Shown piece after piece: positions 6,408-11,564 of a stretch of 11,564 bases of DNA (within the stretch, counting starts at the first letter, position 1; every line of letters starts with the position of its first letter). Source of the stretch: Campylobacteraceae bacterium (lineage in GTDB: Bacteria; Campylobacterota; Campylobacteria; Campylobacterales; Sulfurovaceae); contig JALSQJ010000126.1 of the NCBI GenBank assembly GCA_026985495.1, positions 1 to 11,564 of the forward strand, read 5' to 3'. Below the pieces are notes generated by a model that was not told the origin of the DNA, ran no database searches, and saw only the letters and a list, made by a program, of their open reading frames with translations. Made by a program: the position numbers and the translations under genes.

Positions 6408-7445
6408 CTAAAAGTACCTTAATACATTACGTTTAAAGAGTAAGTATCCACCTATAATTACTCCAATTGCAATGGTAACTAAGATATTAAATGAACCATT
6501 TTTTTCTAATAAAGAGGCAACTCCAAAAAGTGTAATTATAGTTGCACTCAACACTTGATATGCATAGTTTTTATTGTAACGGGTGTTAATAATAGAGAAG
6601 GCAGAGACAATATATAGACCCATCATAGGGATAAGAGAGACAAATAGAAAAAATAGAACTCTTCTTTTTTTATTTTCAAGTTTAGAGAGTTTTGTCCAAT
6701 AGGCAACAATATTATTGTAGGTAAAGGATTCAGTATTTAAATTTTTAAAAACTTTCATAGTCTCATAGTGTATCTCCTCTAAGGAGTCTTTACTAAAAGT
6801 GTATCCTGCACCACTATTTAGTGTTAGGGTAATGAGTGATTTTTCGGTAGTAAAATGTGCCTCTTTAGCTACAAAAAGTTGAGCCTGTTCGCTGTTGTTA
6901 TGCTTATTGTATATAACAACTTTTTTCATTCTATTTTTATCTTTATTTTTTACATAAATAAATAGGTCTCCAAATTTTTGTCCTAGTTTAGAGGGGTTAA
7001 TATTTATCTCTGCTTGAGCCATTTTCTCAATTTGAAATGCTTTAAACTGTTGTTTACTTTTAGGTATTAAGGCGATAGATAATATAAGAAGTATCAATGA
7101 AAATAGTGTTGCTAAAAAAAATAGTTTTTTTAAAATAGCATTGGCATTATTGCCCAAAGAGAAGAGGGCAATAAGCTCATTTTCATTGGATAGTCGTAAT
7201 AGCATTATGACAATAGCAACTAAAAATGAGACAGGTAAGATATAAAAAAGTATAAGAGGTAGATTGTAAGAGAAGAGTAGCATCATCTCTAAAAAGGTAA
7301 TTTTTATAGAGGCAGTAAGTGCTGAAATTTTAATAATAAAAACCAATGAACCTATAAAAAAGAGAGGTAAAAATACCGTCATAAAAGATGAGGTAAAATT
7401 TCTCGATAGATAGGAGGAGAGGCTGATATTATGAACTTTAGCCAT
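6408..7445 (-). CDS. lptF: LPS export ABC transporter permease LptF/LptG family (probably LptF)
   Basis: Inner-membrane permease of the YjgP/YjgQ family, which with LptG and the ATPase LptB extracts lipopolysaccharide and passes it to the periplasmic bridge. The 345-residue protein has three N-terminal membrane segments (about 20-45, 55-85 and 105-130), a periplasmic beta-rich domain (about 131-260) and three C-terminal segments, the layout of the family. The cytoplasmic stretch RLSNENELIALFSLGNN matches the coupling region that contacts LptB. An in-frame ATG exists at 7508, but that start would overlap the prepilin peptidase gene by 71 bases; the ATG at 7443-7445 gives an 8-base ATGGCTAA overlap typical of coupled translation and the normal N-terminus, so it is chosen. 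Its Shine-Dalgarno is weak. LptF rather than LptG is inferred from the neighbourhood next to truA. Confidence 0.82.
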   Translation of the reverse strand: MAKVHNISLSSYLSRNFTSSFMTVFLPLFFIGSLVFIIKISALTASIKITFLEMMLLFSYNLPLILFYILPVSFLVAIVIMLLRLSNENELIALFSLGNNANAILKKLFFLATLFSLILLILSIALIPKSKQQFKAFQIEKMAQAEININPSKLGQKFGDLFIYVKNKDKNRMKKVVIYNKHNNSEQAQLFVAKEAHFTTEKSLITLTLNSGAGYTFSKDSLEEIHYETMKVFKNLNTESFTYNNIVAYWTKLSKLENKKRRVLFFLFVSLIPMMGLYIVSAFSIINTRYNKNYAYQVLSATIITLFGVASLLEKNGSFNILVTIAIGVIIGGYLLFKRNVLRYF

Positions 7446-8175
7446 AGATAATATAGTCCACAAATTCTTGAACTTGCACATCAAAAATATAGGCAATAAA
7501 TGTTCCAATAATCAAAAATGGAACAAAAGGAACAGCAGTATCTTTTGCCATTAATGATGGAACTAAGGCAACAATGGCAGAGATAAATAGAGCATATAGA
7601 AATCCTGGAAAACCAAGTAATGCACCCATTGTCCCTGCTACAATAATATCACCTTCACCCATAGCCTCTTTGTTTAAGAAGAAAGAGAGGTAGTAACGTA
7701 GTAGTGTCATTCCTCCAACGGCTAGAAGTGCATTTTGAAATGAGCCTAATATATCTGGAGATATAACTGCTAATGCAAGTGCTAATAGGTTTAAATTGTC
7801 TGGTATCTCCATATATTTAAAGTCTATCATTACTAATGCTAAAAGTAGAGTAAAAACAACAAATACTAATGGCATATACCAAACTAACCCCAATTTATAG
7901 AATAGAATAGTAGCAATAGCTCCTGTACCAAACTCAATTAATGGGTACTGTATTGAGATTTTTTCACTGCAAAAACCACATTTACCTCGTAGAAAGAGCC
8001 AAGAGAATATAGGAATGTTATGATACCACTTCAATGGTGTTTGACACGATTGACACTTTGATGCTGGGAAAACAATACTTTCACCTTTAGGAATACGATA
8101 GATAACAACGTTTAAAAAAGAACCTATTAGGATTCCAAAAATAAATATAAATAGTGCAATAGTTAACTCTACCAC
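7438..8175 (-). CDS. Prepilin peptidase (type IV leader peptidase, A24 family)
   Basis: Membrane aspartic protease that cleaves the leader of type IV pilin-like proteins and methylates the new N-terminus. The 245-residue protein has the N-terminal methylase part with GSFLNVVIYRIP (18-29) and two zinc-type Cys pairs (C41/C44 and C66/C69). The two catalytic aspartates follow: D118 in MIDFKYMEIPD and D176 in the GEGD motif. Multiple hydrophobic helices fill the rest, including VPFVPFLIIG near the C-terminus. Both functions therefore appear intact. The start is GTG, preceded by a strong GGAGGAG. It abuts the uppS stop and overlaps lptF by 8 bases. No pilin or secretion gene is nearby; in this lineage the gene is commonly housed in this housekeeping cluster, and its substrates (pilins, pseudopilins or competence proteins) must be encoded elsewhere. 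Confidence 0.92.
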   Translation of the reverse strand: MVELTIALFIFIFGILIGSFLNVVIYRIPKGESIVFPASKCQSCQTPLKWYHNIPIFSWLFLRGKCGFCSEKISIQYPLIEFGTGAIATILFYKLGLVWYMPLVFVVFTLLLALVMIDFKYMEIPDNLNLLALALAVISPDILGSFQNALLAVGGMTLLRYYLSFFLNKEAMGEGDIIVAGTMGALLGFPGFLYALFISAIVALVPSLMAKDTAVPFVPFLIIGTFIAYIFDVQVQEFVDYIIYG

Positions 8176-8865
8176 TTAAACTCCTCCAAATCTTCTGTTT
8201 CTATTGAGATATTGGTCAATAATATCTTCTAGTTCTGTAGCTGTAAAGTCGGGCCATAGGGTAGGCGTAAAGAAAAGCTCTGAGTAGCTAAGTTGCCACA
8301 ATAGAAAGTTAGAGAGACGAACTTCTCCACTGGTTCTTATCATTAAATCTATATCATTATAAGGAGTATTTAATTCATCTCCTAGACTCTGTTCAGTTAT
8401 AGGTTCATTCCGTGAGGCTAATCGAGAAGCTGCTTTTGCTATCTCTTCACGAGAGCCATAGTTTAAAGCTAAAATTTGAGTTACATTTGTATGGTGTGCT
8501 GTCTCATCTTTTATATACTGTATGGTTTTTTGGAGTGCGGAAGAGAACCCCTCAATATTTCCTACTGTCTCAAATTTAGCACCAAATTTATGGTAGGTCT
8601 CTAATTCATTTCTAAGCCAAGAGTCAAGAAGTTTCATTAAGAAAGTAACCTCATATTTAGGGCGTTTCCAATTTTCAGTACTAAAAGCGTAAAAAGTAAC
8701 GGTCTCTATTGTGGGGTGTTTGGCACAGTAGCGTGTTATTTCACGTGTAACCTCTGCACCTTTTTCATGACCTTTAGTACGGATAAGACCTCTCTCTTTT
8801 GCCCAGCGTCCATTGCCATCCATAATGATAGCTAAGTGTTTTAATATATTTTTATTTTTGCTCAT
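8176..8865 (-). CDS. uppS: Undecaprenyl diphosphate synthase (cis-prenyltransferase)
   Basis: Adds isopentenyl units to farnesyl diphosphate to make C55 undecaprenyl diphosphate, the precursor of the lipid carrier for peptidoglycan and glycan assembly. The 229-residue protein has the hallmark LAIIMDGNGRWAK motif with catalytic Asp16, the RTKGHEKGAE segment, FYAFSTENWKRP, LALNYGSREEI and the diphosphate-binding RTSGEVRLSNFLLWQ followed by SYSELFFTPTLWP. The start ATG lies inside coaBC, overlapping its end by 14 bases; no clear Shine-Dalgarno is visible, so coupling to coaBC translation is likely. The stop directly abuts the prepilin peptidase start. Confidence 0.96.
   Translation of the reverse strand: MSKNKNILKHLAIIMDGNGRWAKERGLIRTKGHEKGAEVTREITRYCAKHPTIETVTFYAFSTENWKRPKYEVTFLMKLLDSWLRNELETYHKFGAKFETVGNIEGFSSALQKTIQYIKDETAHHTNVTQILALNYGSREEIAKAASRLASRNEPITEQSLGDELNTPYNDIDLMIRTSGEVRLSNFLLWQLSYSELFFTPTLWPDFTATELEDIIDQYLNRNRRFGGV
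8181..8187 (-). promoter_or_regulatory. Strong Shine-Dalgarno for the GTG-started prepilin peptidase
   Basis: GGAGGAG on the minus strand sits five bases before the GTG at 8173-8175. It lies within the last codons of uppS. It is the strongest ribosome-binding site in this operon and fixes the non-ATG start. Confidence 0.65.
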
Positions 8866-10132
8866 TTTTTAATTCTAATGCTTGACTTTCATTTAGGATT
8901 TTAAAAGATAGGTCAAGCTTTGAACTCTCTCCTAGTTCATGGGTATAATTAGGAGTTATAAAAGTTACTGAGTGTTCTGTTGTTCCAAAACTTTGACTAT
9001 CTTTTAAAAGATTATAACATACTCCATCTACATTTTTATTTTTAATCAAAGCTTTAGCATTAGAAAAACCATTTTCTCTATCCATTTCAGCTTTAAAGGC
9101 AATAGTGATGAGTCCTAGTTTGTTTACTTCTGTTAAAATATCGGCTGTCTGTTTCATCTCTATGTTCCACTCATCTCCAATATCTACTTTTTTTATCTTT
9201 CCAACTTGGGGAAATTTTGGTGTAAAATCAGCTACAGCAGATGCCATAAACAAAAAAGGTCTCTTCTGAATAAGATGGATAGGTTCAGAGCTATTCATAG
9301 TAGCTTTGCTCATCTTCCCTTTTTTAGAGACACGAACAGCATCTACTGTATAGTCTCTCATCTCTTCAGCCGACTCTACATCAATAGTATAAATCTCTTT
9401 TGGAATGTGAGCATGAGACATGGTGGTAATGAGACATACATCAGCTCCTTTTAAATAGAGAGCTGTTGCTAAAGCATTTGCCATTTTTCCAGAAGAGAAG
9501 TTAGAGATGTATCGAACATCATCTATCTTTTCACGTGTTCCACCACCTGTTACAACCACTTTCCTATCTATCCAATACTCCTCTTCAAGTAGAGCTTGAG
9601 CTGTTTTATAAAAAATATTAGAGATATCAGCTAATGCTCCATTTCCCTCATCTCCACATGCTAGTTTTTTAGATTGAGGATTGATAATTCGAACCTCATT
9701 TACCCCTAACATTTTTAGTGAACCTACAGTGTAATGATGCTCTATCATGTTAGTGTTGGCAGATGGAGCTACTAAAATAGTTTTAGAAAAAGCAAGAGCC
9801 GTTTGGGTTAAGATATTATCTGCAATACCTTTACTCATTTTGTTAAGTGTATTTGCCGTTGCAGGAGCTATTATAAAAACATCACATTTTTTTCCTATCT
9901 CAATATGATTTAACTCCGAAGCCCAACTTTCAGAACTCTCTGTAAGAACTGCATTACGTGTTAACGCTTCAAATGTTAATGCCGATACAAAACGTTCAGC
10001 TGAAGGGGTCATTACTACATGAACCGAAGCTCCAGCTTTTACAAAAAGTCGAGCTAAATCACATGCTTTATAAGCCGATATACTACCTGTTACTCCAAGA
10101 AGTACATTTTTATTGGTTAAATTAATTTGCAT
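8852..10132 (-). CDS. coaBC: Bifunctional phosphopantothenoylcysteine decarboxylase / phosphopantothenate-cysteine ligase
   Basis: Two consecutive steps of coenzyme A synthesis: CoaB joins cysteine to 4'-phosphopantothenate and CoaC decarboxylates the product to 4'-phosphopantetheine using FMN. The 426-residue protein shows the CoaC part first: LLGVTGSISAYK (11-22), active-site His76 in NHIEIG, the Asn126 region APSANTNM (122-129) and Cys159 in LACGDEG. The CoaB part follows: VVVTGGGTREKIDDVRYISN (192-211), FSSGKM and SAVADF, with a lysine-rich KIKK (312-315) in the nucleotide-binding region. The PxMN motif reads PSAN here, with Met replaced by Ala but the Asn kept. About residues 263-290 form an extra basic stretch before the SAVAD strand, compared with the E. 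coli protein as I remember it. Eighteen bases separate it from glmU; an AGG lies seven bases before the ATG. Confidence 0.94.
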   Translation of the reverse strand: MQINLTNKNVLLGVTGSISAYKACDLARLFVKAGASVHVVMTPSAERFVSALTFEALTRNAVLTESSESWASELNHIEIGKKCDVFIIAPATANTLNKMSKGIADNILTQTALAFSKTILVAPSANTNMIEHHYTVGSLKMLGVNEVRIINPQSKKLACGDEGNGALADISNIFYKTAQALLEEEYWIDRKVVVTGGGTREKIDDVRYISNFSSGKMANALATALYLKGADVCLITTMSHAHIPKEIYTIDVESAEEMRDYTVDAVRVSKKGKMSKATMNSSEPIHLIQKRPFLFMASAVADFTPKFPQVGKIKKVDIGDEWNIEMKQTADILTEVNKLGLITIAFKAEMDRENGFSNAKALIKNKNVDGVCYNLLKDSQSFGTTEHSVTFITPNYTHELGESSKLDLSFKILNESQALELKNEQK

Positions 10133-10150
10133 CGGTTTACCTATATTATT

Positions 10151-11440
10151 CTATTTTCCAAAGAACTTATAAAAAAAGTTTGGAATAAGTTTTAGTGGAA
10201 CTCTTGTTAATGCAAGATTTCCTTTAGTTACATTTTTAGTAACTGTTGTACCAGCTCCAATCATAACATCATCTTCAATGGTTACAGGAGCAACAAGTTG
10301 GCTATCACTTCCAATAAAAACATTTTTACCAATAGTTGTCTTATATTTCGCTTTACCATCATAGTTACAGGTAATAACCCCAGCACCAATATTGGAACCC
10401 TCTTCAATAGTTGCATCACCAATATAGGATAGGTGACCAGCTTTAACTCCTGTAAGTTGTGATTTTTTTACCTCTACAAAATTCCCTACATGGGTATCTT
10501 TTAGGTGAGAGAGTGGTCGAATACGTCCCATTGGTCCCACATCGGAGTTTTCAATAATAGACTCTTCTACTACAGAGTTTGTTTTAATATGAGCATTAAT
10601 TAGTTTAGATTTACCTAAAATAGTAACTCCATTTTCTAAAATAGTCTCCCCTTCAATGGTTGCTCTGCAATCGATATAGATAGAGTCAGGGAAACGCATG
10701 GTTACTCCATTCTCCATTAACTCTTTTTTAATTCTATTTTGCATAATAGTTTCAGCTTCTGCAAGGTCAAATTTTGAATTTACCCCTTTAAACTCCTCCT
10801 CTTCTACATAGATAGGAGTGACTATTTTACCCTCATCAACTGCCATTTTTACAATATCTGTTAGGTAATATTCCTCTTGAGCATTATTGTTAGAGAGTAG
10901 GGGAATATAACGGTTTAAGAGTTCTGTTTTAACACAATATATACCTGCATTTACTGTTTTTGTAGTAAGTTGAAGTTGATTACAATCTTTCTGTTCCACA
11001 ATCTCTTGAACCTTCTCATCATCAATAATAACTCGACCATAACCAAAAGGGTTATCAAGTTTAATAACTGACATATTAATATCGGCATCTCCTTTTGTAA
11101 GTGCTTCAAGTGATGATTCTCTAATGAGGGGCATATCTCCATTCAAAATAAGGGTTTTTTCATATTTTGTCTTAACCCCCTTCATAGCTCCCCCTGTTCC
11201 TGGAAACTCTTTTGCATCTTGTAGATGAAAATTGATATTTTGATACTCTGCTTCTATTGCCTCTTGAACACGTTGGGCTTGATGTGCTAAGACTACAGTA
11301 ATATCATCTGATATTTTCAAAGAGGCATCAATAGCATGAGAGAGCATAGATTTACCAGATATGGTATGAAGTACTTTAGGGGTGGTTGATTTCATTCGGC
11401 TACCTTTTCCAGCAGCTAAAATAACAATACTAATAGACAT
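10151..11440 (-). CDS. glmU: Bifunctional UDP-N-acetylglucosamine pyrophosphorylase / glucosamine-1-phosphate N-acetyltransferase
   Basis: Makes UDP-GlcNAc, the entry sugar nucleotide for peptidoglycan, LPS and glycans, by acetylating glucosamine-1-phosphate and then uridylylating it. The 429-residue protein has the N-terminal pyrophosphorylase domain with LAAGKGSRM (8-16), PKVLH and LNGDMPL (metal-binding Asp102). A left-handed beta-helix follows from about residue 245, with GRIRP (305-309), VGNFVEVKK (318-326), the acetyltransferase catalytic His336 in KAGHLSYIGD, ITCNYDG (356-362) and IGSDSQLVAPV (377-387). It is shorter than the roughly 456-residue E. coli enzyme but in line with Campylobacterota homologues. 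The ATG is preceded by AAAGG nine bases upstream. It is the first gene of the minus-strand operon in this window. Confidence 0.96.
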   Translation of the reverse strand: MSISIVILAAGKGSRMKSTTPKVLHTISGKSMLSHAIDASLKISDDITVVLAHQAQRVQEAIEAEYQNINFHLQDAKEFPGTGGAMKGVKTKYEKTLILNGDMPLIRESSLEALTKGDADINMSVIKLDNPFGYGRVIIDDEKVQEIVEQKDCNQLQLTTKTVNAGIYCVKTELLNRYIPLLSNNNAQEEYYLTDIVKMAVDEGKIVTPIYVEEEEFKGVNSKFDLAEAETIMQNRIKKELMENGVTMRFPDSIYIDCRATIEGETILENGVTILGKSKLINAHIKTNSVVEESIIENSDVGPMGRIRPLSHLKDTHVGNFVEVKKSQLTGVKAGHLSYIGDATIEEGSNIGAGVITCNYDGKAKYKTTIGKNVFIGSDSQLVAPVTIEDDVMIGAGTTVTKNVTKGNLALTRVPLKLIPNFFYKFFGK

Positions 11441-11479
11441 ATTATAGAACCTTTATTGTTTTAAAATTGAATTTAAAGA

Positions 11480-11485
11480 ATTATA
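11480..11485 (-). promoter_or_regulatory. Candidate -10 element of the glmU operon
   Basis: On the minus strand TATAAT ends 39 bases before the glmU ATG, in the context GATATAATTC. A second TATAAT lies further upstream at 11515-11520 and may be an alternative promoter. No consensus -35 is apparent for either. The last 124 bases of the window (11441-11564) contain no supportable gene: short open stretches run in from the right edge on both strands, but none can be identified. Confidence 0.45.
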
Positions 11486-11564
11486 TCTAATGAGAATTAC
11501 AGTACACTTTTAATATTATAAAAGTTAAAAAATATCTGTTAATTGTGGGGCAAATATGGAGATT

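Noticed and set aside
7446..7508. Longer lptF starting at 7508
   Set aside because: It would overlap the prepilin peptidase gene by 71 bases and add residues atypical of the family; the 8-base overlap start at 7445 fits better.
9206..9454. 82-codon open frame on the plus strand
   Set aside because: It lies wholly inside coaBC on the opposite strand, and its protein has no recognisable features.
10951..11142. 63-codon open frame on the minus strand
   Set aside because: It is an alternative frame within glmU, whose protein is clearly conserved through this region.
11486..11502. Fur-box-like sequence (AATGAGAATTAC) upstream of glmU
   Set aside because: Only part of a Fur half-site is matched, there is no second symmetrical arm, and glmU is not an expected iron-regulated gene.
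11541..11564. Possible divergent gene beginning at ATG 11556 after GTGGGG
   Set aside because: Only three codons are visible before the window ends, so a gene cannot be supported.

Overview
The window looks like chromosomal DNA of a Campylobacterota (epsilonproteobacterial) organism, perhaps a Sulfurovum- or Sulfurimonas-like sulfur-zone bacterium; the genus is a guess. The evidence is the strongly AT-rich sequence, a short Helicobacter/Campylobacter-type malate:quinone oxidoreductase, and a minus-strand gene string glmU-coaBC-uppS-prepilin peptidase-lptF-truA that matches the order I recall from Campylobacter. Coding density is very high: no gene-free stretch exceeds about 125 bases.

Bases 1-5695 read rightwards. 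A metal-efflux-type permease of the SO_0444 class, cut by the left edge, is followed by mqo, which has its own promoter-like region. Next comes a compact three-gene cassette: a TagD-type cytidylyltransferase fused to a Gfo/Idh/MocA oxidoreductase-like domain, a class V PLP aminotransferase, and a LicD-family phosphotransferase. The cassette genes abut or overlap by one base, so they are almost certainly one transcriptional unit. Together they suggest activation of a small phosphorylated (amino)alcohol as a CDP derivative and its transfer to a surface glycan. The exact substituent is unknown. This is the most interesting part of the window, particularly because the oxidoreductase domain has lost the usual catalytic lysine.

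Bases 5685-11440 read leftwards as a housekeeping and cell-envelope operon. GlmU makes UDP-GlcNAc, CoaBC makes 4'-phosphopantetheine, UppS makes undecaprenyl diphosphate, a prepilin peptidase processes type IV pilin-like proteins, LptF is part of the LPS export ABC transporter, and TruA modifies tRNA. Genes are 18 nt apart or less, and some overlap. The two blocks converge and overlap by 11 nt at 5685-5695, with a terminator-like hairpin just inside truA. The last 124 bases at the right edge are intergenic and hold promoter-like sequence for the glmU operon.

No rRNA, tRNA, CRISPR array, insertion sequence or integration site was seen.
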